Of a DNA stretch of 64,000 bases, positions 18,370 to 27,184 are shown in pieces. Every line of letters begins with the position of its first letter. Position 1 is the first letter of the stretch. The position numbers and the translations under genes are program-made. The notes beneath the pieces are model-generated. The model was not told the DNA's origin, ran no database searches, and was given only the letters and a program-made list of their open reading frames with translations. Origin of the DNA: Methylotenera sp. (GTDB taxonomy: Bacteria > Pseudomonadota > Gammaproteobacteria > Burkholderiales > Methylophilaceae). The stretch lies in NCBI RefSeq assembly GCF_029945705.1, contig NZ_JAQSDC010000049.1, positions 39,718 through 103,717 of the forward strand, read 5' to 3'.

Positions 18370-19596
18370 ATGCCATTTTTCACATACAAAGGTCGCGATA
18401 AACAAGGCGCTTTAGTGCAAGGCGTTTTGGAGAGCCAAGATAGCAGCACGCTTGCTAGCCAGCTTTTTGGACTAAATATTACGCCTATAGAAATCTTAGC
18501 CAAAAAAACGGAATCTGGCTCAAAAAATATTTCAATTCAACTATTTGAAGAGAAAATTGAAACGATAGATGTCATGTTGTTTAGCCGCCAAATGTACACG
18601 CTATTAAAAGCTGGTATTCCGATTATGAACGCGTTGAATGGCTTGCAAGCCTCTACCAACAATAAAGCATTTTCTAGTGTAGTTGGCAATATTCGCGAGA
18701 GCCTAGGGAGTGGACGAGAACTTTCGTCCGCCCTATCTCAACACCCAGAAGTATTTTCTAGCTTTTACATCAACATGGTACGCGTTGGTGAAACGACGGG
18801 TATGTTAGATACTGTATTTCTGCGCTTATTCGACCATCTAGAATTTGAGCGTTTTATGCACGATCAAATCAAGTCTGCCCTGCGCTACCCTACCTTTGTC
18901 GTGGTTGCGATGGCTGTGGCAATTGTTGTGGTGAATCTATTTGTTATTCCAGCGTTTGCCAAAGTCTTCCAAAGCTTTGGCGCTGAACTACCTTTAATGA
19001 CGCGAATACTCCTAGGCTTTTCTCACTTTATGGTTGCAGCTTGGCCTTATCTACTTGTAGGTATTGTAGGTGCAGTAATACTGTTTCGTTCATACATCAA
19101 AACCAGTATCGGTAAATTCAAATGGGATAAATTCAAACTCGGTACACCGCTTGCTGGCAAGATTATTCATAAAGCGACCATGTCACGCTTTGCCAGAAGC
19201 TTTGCACTCGCCAGTAAAAGTGGCGTGCCAATTACCAGCGGGCTAAAGTTAGTGGCACAAACTGCCGATAACGATTATATCGCGAGCAAAATTGAAGGCA
19301 TGCGAGAAGGCGTCGAGCGCGGCGAAAGTATATTACGCACCGCAACCAATAGCGGAGTATTCAACCCAATTGTATTGCAGATGATTGCGGTAGGTGAAGA
19401 ATCTGGTGCACTAGACGACTTAATGCAAGAAGTGGCTGATATGTATCAGCGTGATGTGGAATATGAGATTAAAACGCTAGGCGCTCAAATTGAACCGATT
19501 TTAATTGTGTTCTTAGGGATCATGGTACTGATGTTAGCGTTAGGTATTTTCTTACCGATATGGGATTTAGGCAATGTGGCACTGCACAAAGGCTAA
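18370..19596 (+). CDS. mshG: MSHA inner membrane platform protein
   Basis: A 408-residue GspF/PilC-type polytopic protein with two repeated cytoplasmic helical domains, each preceding hydrophobic segments (about 170-220 and 375-400). It starts with PFFTYKGRDKQG, a family hallmark. It forms the membrane platform with MshE. The ribosome site AAGGAAAA is 6 bases before the ATG, and the gene follows mshE by 15 bases. Confidence 0.93.
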   Translation: MPFFTYKGRDKQGALVQGVLESQDSSTLASQLFGLNITPIEILAKKTESGSKNISIQLFEEKIETIDVMLFSRQMYTLLKAGIPIMNALNGLQASTNNKAFSSVVGNIRESLGSGRELSSALSQHPEVFSSFYINMVRVGETTGMLDTVFLRLFDHLEFERFMHDQIKSALRYPTFVVVAMAVAIVVVNLFVIPAFAKVFQSFGAELPLMTRILLGFSHFMVAAWPYLLVGIVGAVILFRSYIKTSIGKFKWDKFKLGTPLAGKIIHKATMSRFARSFALASKSGVPITSGLKLVAQTADNDYIASKIEGMREGVERGESILRTATNSGVFNPIVLQMIAVGEESGALDDLMQEVADMYQRDVEYEIKTLGAQIEPILIVFLGIMVLMLALGIFLPIWDLGNVALHKG

Positions 19597-19619
19597 CGCT
19601 CAGAAAGTAGAGAATTAAA

Positions 19620-20099
19620 GTGAGTGCGCATTTAGCAAGACATGCTCCAAGTGCGCGTCGTTTCGACTTTGCCGTCACGCTAATAGTGATTGGAATACTA
19701 GCGACCTTGTTACTAGGTTATTTAAACAAGGCGCAACAAGATATTGAAAGACTAATTGTTGAAACAGAGTTAAATAGCTTGCGCTTAAGTTTGGCTGAGA
19801 ATTGGGTGGATAAAAGCGTTAGTAATCAATCTATTGATAGCGTGGCACTGCAAAACAGCAACCCGATGCTACTAATCGCTGATAATCCTGAAAACTATAT
19901 AGGCGAGCTTTCGGAGGCGCCGAGTAACAAAATAGAAATTTGGTATTTTGATACCACAAGAAAACAGCTGATTTATGTATTTAATGACGGCAGCCAAGCC
20001 AGATATAGATTCAGTAAAACGGCTGGGCAGACTAAAGCCTCATTATTAACAGTGGGTGGTTTAGATTTAGTGAAAGACGTAGCAGAGGTAAAGAACTGA
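19620..20099 (+). CDS. mshF: MshF-like accessory protein
   Basis: A 159-residue protein with one N-terminal membrane helix (about 18-38) and a soluble periplasmic remainder. Position between mshG and the pilin genes, length and topology match MshF. The sequence is poorly conserved, and there is no pilin-type GFTLIE motif. The start is GTG at 19620, since no early ATG exists in frame. Function unknown beyond the link to MSHA biogenesis. Confidence 0.7.
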   Translation: MSAHLARHAPSARRFDFAVTLIVIGILATLLLGYLNKAQQDIERLIVETELNSLRLSLAENWVDKSVSNQSIDSVALQNSNPMLLIADNPENYIGELSEAPSNKIEIWYFDTTRKQLIYVFNDGSQARYRFSKTAGQTKASLLTVGGLDLVKDVAEVKN

Positions 20100-20103
20100 G
20101 TTA

Positions 20104-20186
20104 CCGTCATTCTCGCGAAAGCGGGAATCTAATTTGACTTTGGTTTTAAAACCTAACATGGATTCCCGCTTTCGCGAGAATGACGG
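20104..20186. repeat. 26-bp perfect inverted repeat (REP-like) with nested palindrome
   Basis: Bases 20104-20129 and 20161-20186 are perfect reverse complements (outer CCGTCATTC, inner GGGAATC). Each arm itself nearly folds on TCTCGC-GAAA-GCGGGA. The 31-base loop contains the palindrome GGTTTTAAAACC at 20142-20153. GC-rich arms of this kind resemble dispersed repetitive extragenic elements seen in many proteobacteria. It lies 5 bases after mshF and before the pilins, where it could stop or stabilise transcripts. There is no U run, so it is not a simple terminator. Confidence 0.85.
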
Positions 20187-20299
20187 ATGTTTGATAGGTT
20201 TACTCAAAACAACGAGTCAAATTGATTTGTACAAAACACTTTAGTAAAAACTTAGTAGAAGTAAATTGATAGATTATTATTTTTTAAGGATACAACATC

Positions 20300-20875
20300 A
20301 TGAACAACACCAAACGCTTAAGCGCATTTAATCTAAGTAAGATTAAGCATGCCAAGGGCTTCACCTTAATTGAATTGATTGTGGTGATTCTCATTCTGGC
20401 TATTTTGGCAGCCATCGCATTGCCACGGTTTACTAACCTACAAAAAGACGCCCGCATTGCAAAACTTAACGCTGCTAGAGGTAGCGTTGCAGCCTCTTCA
20501 GCTTTAGTACGAGCCACCATACTTGCAAGAAACAGCTTGACTGATGCTGCAGCTTGCCCTGGCGGTGGTGGTACAGCCAACAATACCAGTAACGTTTGTA
20601 CTGAAGCTGGAGTTGTTGCCGTCGTATTTGGTTACCCAGATGTAACTGCCATAGGCACTGCAGGTTTGTTGTCTGCAGCTGGTTTAACTACATCATTTAA
20701 CCCAACATTAGCAGAACTTAATGGTGACGGTTACAACTACACAGCAACGGGCACAGTGGCGACATTCCAAATTCAAGGTGCAGTAGCGCCAGCAACCTGC
20801 CAATTCACTTACACAGAGCCAACTTTAGCAGGTGCATCACCTGTCATTACGCCTGCTGTGACAACGGGTTGTTAG
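20300..20875 (+). CDS. MSHA-type pilin (first of two)
   Basis: A 191-residue type IV pilin-like protein with an unusually long leader (about 25 residues) ending in the cleavage motif G|FTLIELIVVI. The hydrophobic N-terminal helix carries the conserved Glu5, followed by ALPRFTNLQKDAR. The C-terminal domain has paired cysteines and a Gly/Asn-rich insert after ACPGGGG. It corresponds in position to mshB or a duplicated mshA. AAGGA precedes the ATG. It is followed by a second pilin gene 78 bases on. Confidence 0.85.
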   Translation: MNNTKRLSAFNLSKIKHAKGFTLIELIVVILILAILAAIALPRFTNLQKDARIAKLNAARGSVAASSALVRATILARNSLTDAAACPGGGGTANNTSNVCTEAGVVAVVFGYPDVTAIGTAGLLSAAGLTTSFNPTLAELNGDGYNYTATGTVATFQIQGAVAPATCQFTYTEPTLAGASPVITPAVTTGC

Positions 20876-20953
20876 TCATATAGATTTTTTAGTTGATTGT
20901 GATTTAAAGCGTGAATGTAGTCTAATTTTTATATTTTTTAAGGAGTCATTAAA

Positions 20954-21430
20954 ATGAAACAGCAAAAGTTTGGTTTTTCAAAAGTAGGCGCAAGCCAATC
21001 TGGTTTTACATTAGTTGAATTAGTCGTGGTGATTGTCATTTTGGGAATTTTGGCAGCCACGGCTTTGCCAAGATTTATTAATTTAACAGGTGATGCTAGA
21101 AGGTCATCAATGAATGGTTTGGCTGGTGGTTTACGCTCTTCAATCGGCGTAGTGCAAGCGCGTTACTTTGCAACAGGTGATTCAGCAGCAACTTCAGTGA
21201 CTATGGCTGATACTTCATCTGTAACGGTAATTGCAGTTAAAGGCTTCCCTACTGCTGATGCTGCTGGTATTGAAAAAGCACTAACATCTATTGATGGTTT
21301 TACCGCTGCATATGCAGCTGGAGTAGCTTCTTTCACACAAACCGGTGGTCCAGCGGCATGTAAAGTTACCTATACTGCTTCAACTGGGGCCGTAGATGCC
21401 TCTGCAATTACTACTACTAACTGTCCTTAA
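20954..21430 (+). CDS. mshA: MSHA-type pilin (second of two), likely major pilin
   Basis: A 158-residue pilin: a 20-residue leader, cleavage motif G|FTLVELVVVI, a long hydrophobic helix, ATALPRFINLTGDARRS, and two C-terminal cysteines (one in AACKVTY, one near the end) that would form the D-region disulfide. A strong ribosome site (AAGGAG) and a stem-loop right after the gene fit high expression. That is why it, rather than the first pilin, is proposed as the major subunit. Which of the two is major is an inference. Confidence 0.85.
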   Translation: MKQQKFGFSKVGASQSGFTLVELVVVIVILGILAATALPRFINLTGDARRSSMNGLAGGLRSSIGVVQARYFATGDSAATSVTMADTSSVTVIAVKGFPTADAAGIEKALTSIDGFTAAYAAGVASFTQTGGPAACKVTYTASTGAVDASAITTTNCP

Positions 21431-21438
21431 TAGGGTAT

Positions 21439-21474
21439 TCATCATCAGAGACAGGATATTCCCTCTGATGATGA
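21439..21474 (+). other. Intercistronic hairpin after the second pilin gene
   Basis: CATCATCAGAG (21440-21450) pairs perfectly with CTCTGATGATG (21463-21473), extended by one T-A pair, with a 12-base loop. There is no U run, so read-through to mshC is expected. Such hairpins often protect the 3' end of an abundant pilin mRNA or attenuate downstream minor-pilin expression. Confidence 0.7.
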
Positions 21475-21495
21475 GTCCTTAAGCGACACCTCAAT

Positions 21496-21957
21496 ATGCA
21501 GCAAGAACATGGATTCACAATAGTCGAGCTTGTCGCCGTAATGGTGATCACTGGCATTATTGCTGCCATCGCAGCGCCGCGCTTTATTGGTGTGGATGCT
21601 TTCGATGCACGGGGGAGTTATAGCACCTTAGTTTCTGCGTTGCGTTATGCACAAAAAACCGCAATAGCGCAACGTAGAAATGTCTATGTGAGTATTAATA
21701 CGACTACTCGCTTTGTGTGTTTAGGTTATACCAACAACTGCAGTTCAGCGGTGATTGACCCGGCTACGCAAGCTGCGTACTCAAAAACCTTATCAAGCAA
21801 TGTAAGCATTGCAGCAAGCACTACACCGCTTGGTTTTGACGGATTAGGCAGACCAGTGCCTAACGCCACAGCTACTTTTACCTTTCAAAATGCTGTTGTA
21901 CCGAGTGAGTCTACACGCACGATTACCGTAGAAGCGGATACTGGCTATGTACGTTAA
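21496..21957 (+). CDS. mshC: MSHA minor pilin MshC
   Basis: A 153-residue GspH-like pseudopilin with a very short leader (6 residues), cleavage motif G|FTIVELVAVM, then PRFIGVDAFDARGSY and the YAQKTAIAQRR segment typical of MshC/GspH proteins. A minor pilin thought to act in initiation of the MSHA fibre. Ribosome site weak. The 3' end overlaps mshD. Confidence 0.88.
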   Translation: MQQEHGFTIVELVAVMVITGIIAAIAAPRFIGVDAFDARGSYSTLVSALRYAQKTAIAQRRNVYVSINTTTRFVCLGYTNNCSSAVIDPATQAAYSKTLSSNVSIAASTTPLGFDGLGRPVPNATATFTFQNAVVPSESTRTITVEADTGYVR

Positions 21958-22579
21958 TCAATCTAAATTTAAGAAAACTATTATTAAACATCAGCTTGGC
22001 GTATCTTTAGTTGAGTTAGTTGTTTTTATGGTCATTGTAAGTGTCGCCTTAGTGGGTGTGCTTAAAGTGCTTGATATTACCAATCGCGGTAGCGTTGATC
22101 CGCTTGTTCGCAAGCAGGCTATTTCGATTGCAGATTCATTATTGTTAGAAATAGAACAACAACCTTTTACGTTATGCGACCCAGAGGATACTAATGCCCC
22201 TACTGCGGTTACTACAGCCGACTGCACTGGTGGCGCTGCTGCTTCTGAAGATAAAGCCGGTGCGGCACTCATAGGCCCATCTCCCAGTTCTGAAAGCCGT
22301 TACAGCGCAACATCGCCGTTTGACAACGTTGCAGATTACGGCGGCTTTAGCATGCCAGATGCTAACTGTGCAGGCATTTGTAGCCCAGGTGATAATACGC
22401 CGTTAGCAGGTCTTGGCGCCTACAAAGCCGCCGTGACTGTTACCCGCGTAGGCGGTGCAACACCCTTTGCTAGTTTTCCACTGAGTGCAGTGCTGCAAAT
22501 TGCTGTGCGCGTAACGGGACCAGCGAATACTGATGTGACATTAACAGGCTATAGGTTTAGGTATGCGCCCAATATTTAA
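21947..22579 (+). CDS. mshD: MSHA minor pilin MshD
   Basis: A 210-residue pseudopilin with a 20-residue basic leader, motif G|VSLVELVVFM (Val instead of Phe at +1), and a conserved helix leading to KQAISIADSLLLEIEQQPF, typical of MshD/PilV-like proteins. It overlaps mshC by 11 bases and mshO by 17, so the minor pilins are translated as a coupled set. Confidence 0.87.
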   Translation: MYVNQSKFKKTIIKHQLGVSLVELVVFMVIVSVALVGVLKVLDITNRGSVDPLVRKQAISIADSLLLEIEQQPFTLCDPEDTNAPTAVTTADCTGGAAASEDKAGAALIGPSPSSESRYSATSPFDNVADYGGFSMPDANCAGICSPGDNTPLAGLGAYKAAVTVTRVGGATPFASFPLSAVLQIAVRVTGPANTDVTLTGYRFRYAPNI

Positions 22580-23390
22580 ATCCATATCAAAAGACTCAGC
22601 TGGCTTTACCTTAGTCGAAATGGTCGTAGTCATCACTATTGTAGGGATTCTTGCGGCAGGTGCGGCATTGTTTATTCGCAACCCTACTCAAGCATTTATT
22701 GATAGCGAAAATCGCGCCAATTTAACTGATCGTGCCGATACTGCGCTACGACGGATGGCGCGTGATATTCGAAATGCTTTACCAAATAGTGTTCGCACCT
22801 CAGTCAATGGGGCAGATAGCTTTATCGAATTTGTGCCAGTAAAAGCGGCAGGTCGATACCGTGCAGCTGTAGGTACATCAGTGAGTGATAATCCATTAGA
22901 CTTTTCACTCACTGCAGATACTTTTGACGTATTAGGGCCAACGGTGAATGTTGATGCTGGCGATAATCTTGTGATTTACAATTTGGGCATTTCTGGTTCA
23001 GATGTTTATGAAGGCTCAGATAGGCACGCCTTACAGACGACAGGACTACTCAGCACATTAAGCTTTAGCGGTGGTACTTTTCCGCAAGCATCGCCTTCAA
23101 GCCGATTTTTTGTGGTTTCTACACCAGTTTCATATGTGTGCGATATGACAAATAAGCTGCTTTTAATGTATAGCGGTTACAACATGCAAACGACGCAACC
23201 AGCAAGTGTGACCGCCTTAAATGCTTTAACTACAGCAAAACTAATGGCCTCTAACTTAAGTTCTTGCCAAATCAATTACGTTTCAGGGGTATTACAACGA
23301 AATGGCGTAGTGACTATTTATTTAGGTTTTACTCAAGATGTGGCTAAAGTAACACTAATGCATCAAGTGAATGTGGTGAACTCACCATGA
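22563..23390 (+). CDS. mshO: MSHA minor pilin MshO
   Basis: A 275-residue pseudopilin of GspJ/PilW type: cleavage motif G|FTLVEMVVVI, then DRADTALRRMARDIRNALPNS, characteristic of MshO. The C-terminal domain has two cysteines that may pair. It lies between mshD (17-base overlap) and mshP (ATGA overlap). Confidence 0.88.
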   Translation: MRPIFKSISKDSAGFTLVEMVVVITIVGILAAGAALFIRNPTQAFIDSENRANLTDRADTALRRMARDIRNALPNSVRTSVNGADSFIEFVPVKAAGRYRAAVGTSVSDNPLDFSLTADTFDVLGPTVNVDAGDNLVIYNLGISGSDVYEGSDRHALQTTGLLSTLSFSGGTFPQASPSSRFFVVSTPVSYVCDMTNKLLLMYSGYNMQTTQPASVTALNALTTAKLMASNLSSCQINYVSGVLQRNGVVTIYLGFTQDVAKVTLMHQVNVVNSP

Positions 23391-23878
23391 ATAAAACAAG
23401 CGCAAAAATCACGTTCATGACTTCAAAAAAAATTCACCAAGGCTTTTTATTGCCAGCTGCAATATTTATTCTTGTTATTTTGGCTGGCTTAGGTGCTTAT
23501 GCGCTTAACATTACCAGCATTCAACAAGTTACTTCTACACAAGATGTGCAAGGCACTAGAGCATACCAATCAGCGCGCGCAGGTGTGGAATGGGGAGCTT
23601 ATCAAATTTTGCAAACAAGCCCAGATAACACCACAATTTTAGCTTGTTTTACTAGCCCTAGCGTATTAAGCCTTGATGGATTTACAGTCACGGTGCGTTG
23701 CACAAAGTACGGTGATTACAATGAGCAAAATAGTGATCACACAATAGCAGTTTATCAAATTACCAGCACAGCTACTTTTGGCACGGTAAATACTTCAAAC
23801 TATATAGAACGGCAAATTCAGCTTAACTTAAGTAAGTGCCGCGGTACTGATGCCAGTAGCGCTTATATTTGTAGCTGA
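23387..23878 (+). CDS. mshP: MSHA minor pilin-like protein MshP
   Basis: A 163-residue PilX-like protein with a non-canonical leader: a basic N terminus, G-F-L-L-P-A-A-I-F-I instead of GFTLIE, a single transmembrane helix, then the SARAGVEWGAYQIL segment conserved in MshP. Several C-terminal cysteines. Starts by ATGA overlap with mshO. The 293-base gap after it suggests it ends the pilin transcript. Confidence 0.85.
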   Translation: MNKTSAKITFMTSKKIHQGFLLPAAIFILVILAGLGAYALNITSIQQVTSTQDVQGTRAYQSARAGVEWGAYQILQTSPDNTTILACFTSPSVLSLDGFTVTVRCTKYGDYNEQNSDHTIAVYQITSTATFGTVNTSNYIERQIQLNLSKCRGTDASSAYICS

Positions 23879-24171
23879 GTTACCTAGTAATTTTAATCAT
23901 AGAAAATACTTAATAGAAACTTACTTAATAAGTAACTAATTGATTCTTGCTTAAAAGTGTGTTGCAAAAGTTTTTTTGTTGGATTAATCATTGTACTGAC
24001 ATTATCAAACTCATCTCATTCTAATAATTTAGCAGGTAATCACCTGTTTTTCTTTTGCTTAAAATCTAAATTTTTTCATCATAATTCAGTAGAAATTTCC
24101 GTAATACTTATTTGCTAAATTAAGAAGTAAGTATTTAAGTTGACTAACTATATCGACTGTATTGTAGGTAA
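23879..24171. other. AT-rich spacer between mshP and mshQ
   Basis: No coding frame is seen in these 293 bases. A weak stem CAGGT-AATC-ACCTG followed by TTTTTC near 24030-24053 could terminate the pilin transcript. A TTGACT near 24139 could be the -35 box of an mshQ promoter, but no good -10 follows at normal spacing. Both are weak. Confidence 0.35.
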
Positions 24172-27150
24172 ATGATGATAAGTAAATATTTTTATGGTGT
24201 TTTATTAGTAGTGTTCTCAATGTGCACTCAGGCCGCATATTTCCCTATCGCATTATCAACCAATACATTAAATGTAGACCTCAGTACTAAAACAAATGGA
24301 TCCGTTTACTCTCCGTACATGAGCGGTAACCAGACTTTTGGCGGCATACCTTTCTCAATGGTGACAGATGCTAACGGGGAGAACGTTATCCATAACACTA
24401 CAACAACAATTAATACGAACTTATATGGCGCAACAACGGTTTACACGCTTATCAATTCTTTCTATGGCAAATCAGGAGTGACGATAGGTTCAATCAAATT
24501 TAATGCATCAGATGGTACAAATTACACAGTTAACTTGGTAGAAGGCGTCAACGTGCGCGACCATTATATTGGTTCATTTGTAAATACTACTAGCGCAAGT
24601 TATGTAACCCTCAATGTGATTGGTACAAATACAAATAATACGGCGCATCTTGACATGCAAGCATTCGCATTGCCTGCATCATTTAGCACTAGAACATTAA
24701 CAAGTATTGTTTTCACAACCACTAATAGCAATGGTGGTGAACCATTTTTAGCTGGAGTTACAGCAAATGCTACAAATATGAAACCCATTGCCTACTATGC
24801 TATGGACGAAGCAAGTTGGAATGGAACATCAAATGAGGTATCTGATACGGCTGGATATGCTGGCGGGCCTTTTAACGGCCAGGGTATAGGCACACCAACA
24901 CCAACTGCAACCTATACTAGCCCAGCCAGAGCAGGGTCTTCAGGCACATGTGGCTACGCTGTTTTTGGCGGTTCAGCAAATGGTGGCGGTGCATTTACCC
25001 TTGATAACTTACCCATTGATTTAACTGATAAAGCTAAAACATCAGTTAGCTTTTGGATGTATTGGGATGGGTCAGATGGCGTTATGCCTATTGGATGGGG
25101 GCTGTACGACCTTTGGTTTAGAGGTGGTACATTTGGCTTTAATACTGATAATAGTGATGTATATGGAATAAACTCATCTACTTTAAGTAATGGGTGGCAC
25201 CATGTAGTGGCTGTATTTACTAATGGAGGTGTTACCTCAAATAAATTGTATATTGATAATGTTAGCCAAACAATCAGCTCACAAATTGGATCGCAAATCA
25301 ACGCTAACGCCATCGTCCAATCTACATTGCAAGTAGGTGGGTACACTAAAACCACTTTATGGAGATTTAAAAGCCAAATTGATGAAGTTAAAATTTACAA
25401 TGGTGAAGTAACCCAAACGCAAGTTTCACTTGATTACAATGCAACACATAGCTGTCCAAACTATAATGTAATACCTAGTAATTTCAATTGCACATTCGTT
25501 GGGGGAGCCGCCAGTACTGGACATCTTTATACGCAGGTAGCTAGCTCATCCTTTAATGTGGATGTTATTGCGCTTAAATCAACTGGAGCTGTTGAAACAA
25601 GTTATGTAGCGAGCGGCACTAAGAATGTCACCTTAGAATTTGTCGATGGTTCTGGCGCTACAGCTTGTGCTAGTCGCGCCGTGTTATCGCCCGTTGTTTC
25701 ACAAACCGTCACATTTGCATCCACCGATGCTGGTCGTAAAACCGTGAGTAATATTACAATCGCCAAAGCATATCGTGATTTAATGTGTCGCGTAACAGAT
25801 GCCAATCAATCACCCAGTGTAGTGGGTTGTTCCACAGATGACTTTGCCGTGCGTCCTTCAAGCTTGTCTGTAACATCCTCAGCAAATGCCGATAGTGCTG
25901 GTACAAGCACCAGCTTAGCGCCTATAGTAAAAGCTGGTGCAAGCTTTACTTTAGCGGCGGGTTCTGGCGTGGTGGGATATGATGGCGCGCCTTTGTTTGA
26001 TACCACTAAGCTAAATGCACATACTGGCGCAACTCAAGCAGGCACATTGGGTGGTAGCTTTAGTGCCGCCAATGCTACAACGGGCACTGCCACAGGCAGC
26101 GCCTTTAACTATAGTGAAGTGGGCTATTTTAGGTTAGCCGCTAACGGTGTTTACGATAGTACATTTACCGCAGTAGATTCTGCCAATGGTGATTGCGTGT
26201 CAGGCTTTGTGGGCAGCGGCGGAAAATATGGTTGTAGTTTTGGCAATACCGCTACTACCAACTATTTTGGGCGGTTTATTCCAGATCATTTTTCTTTAAC
26301 AACTGGCTCAACCACCCCAGCATGTAGCACGAGCGCTGTGACTAGTGACCGCTTTACATACTTGGGTCAAGATGGCTTCACTACAAGCTTTACTTTAGTT
26401 GCACAAAATTCGAGTAACCAAACAACCCAAAATTATGTAGGTAGCTTTGCAAAATTTGCCTTAAACACTTGGGCAAATTACACCTTTAAAGCCAATGGAT
26501 TACCTGTAGGCACTAGGTTAACAGCCAGCTCCACTGCGCCGACAGGCACTTGGAGCAATGGCACATCTTCTGTTGTGGCAAAACACATTGTCACTCGCCC
26601 CAGCGCACCCGTTGCAGGTGGAAGTATTAGTATTAGTACAACCCCTACGGATAGTGATGGCGTCACCATGCCATTAACATATGTCTCATCCTCAAGTTTA
26701 TTCCGATATGGCAGATTGTGGGTACCTAATACTTACGGTTCTGAGTTACTACCACTTTCGGTACCCATTGAAGCACAGTATTGGAACGGCACAAGCTACC
26801 AAAGAAATCAATTGGATATCTGTAGCGTCATTACTGCTGCTAGCATCATTATGGACAGCTACAAAGCTAACTTAACGGCCTGTGAAACGCAAATTGGTTA
26901 CTCAAGTAGAACAGGTACTTTTGTAAATGGCTTATCTAAATACTTAAGATTAACTAAACCAGGTGCAGGCAACAATGGCAGCGTAGACTTAACGCTTAAC
27001 CTGAACGCTGCGAGCGGTAGCACCTGTAATACAGCAAGCCCAAGTGCCGCAACAGCTGCAGGCATGTCATGGTTTGGTAGCAACCCTGTATCACGCGCAA
27101 CTTTCGGCATTTACAAAACGCCGATTATTTATATGCGCGAAAACTTTTAA
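24172..27150 (+). CDS. mshQ: MSHA-associated large LamG/DUF6701 protein MshQ
   Basis: A 992-residue secreted protein. A signal peptide ends near residue 22 (TQAA). About 1-200 is a Thr/Asn-rich beta region. About 205-425 is a concanavalin-like LamG domain (YYAMDEASWNG ... SVSFWMYWDG ... WHHVVAVF ... QIDEVKIYNGEV). The rest is the MshQ/DUF6701 region with scattered cysteine pairs. LamG domains often bind carbohydrate, so an adhesin role at the pilus tip or cell surface is plausible but not shown. It closes the pilin block and precedes mshI by 34 bases. Either of two adjacent ATGs may be used. Confidence 0.82.
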   Translation: MMISKYFYGVLLVVFSMCTQAAYFPIALSTNTLNVDLSTKTNGSVYSPYMSGNQTFGGIPFSMVTDANGENVIHNTTTTINTNLYGATTVYTLINSFYGKSGVTIGSIKFNASDGTNYTVNLVEGVNVRDHYIGSFVNTTSASYVTLNVIGTNTNNTAHLDMQAFALPASFSTRTLTSIVFTTTNSNGGEPFLAGVTANATNMKPIAYYAMDEASWNGTSNEVSDTAGYAGGPFNGQGIGTPTPTATYTSPARAGSSGTCGYAVFGGSANGGGAFTLDNLPIDLTDKAKTSVSFWMYWDGSDGVMPIGWGLYDLWFRGGTFGFNTDNSDVYGINSSTLSNGWHHVVAVFTNGGVTSNKLYIDNVSQTISSQIGSQINANAIVQSTLQVGGYTKTTLWRFKSQIDEVKIYNGEVTQTQVSLDYNATHSCPNYNVIPSNFNCTFVGGAASTGHLYTQVASSSFNVDVIALKSTGAVETSYVASGTKNVTLEFVDGSGATACASRAVLSPVVSQTVTFASTDAGRKTVSNITIAKAYRDLMCRVTDANQSPSVVGCSTDDFAVRPSSLSVTSSANADSAGTSTSLAPIVKAGASFTLAAGSGVVGYDGAPLFDTTKLNAHTGATQAGTLGGSFSAANATTGTATGSAFNYSEVGYFRLAANGVYDSTFTAVDSANGDCVSGFVGSGGKYGCSFGNTATTNYFGRFIPDHFSLTTGSTTPACSTSAVTSDRFTYLGQDGFTTSFTLVAQNSSNQTTQNYVGSFAKFALNTWANYTFKANGLPVGTRLTASSTAPTGTWSNGTSSVVAKHIVTRPSAPVAGGSISISTTPTDSDGVTMPLTYVSSSSLFRYGRLWVPNTYGSELLPLSVPIEAQYWNGTSYQRNQLDICSVITAASIIMDSYKANLTACETQIGYSSRTGTFVNGLSKYLRLTKPGAGNNGSVDLTLNLNAASGSTCNTASPSAATAAGMSWFGSNPVSRATFGIYKTPIIYMRENF

Positions 27151-27184
27151 TAGACACTTTAAGCCACGAATAGAGATATTGATT

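Noticed and set aside
20104..20186. Inverted repeat as ends of a small insertion sequence or as CRISPR unit
   Set aside because: Only 31 bases between arms, no transposase, and no repeated spacer structure. No CRISPR array was seen anywhere in the window.
27044..27184. N-terminal extension of MshI into mshQ
   Set aside because: The extra 47 residues are out-of-frame mshQ sequence. The family start is the ATG at 27185.
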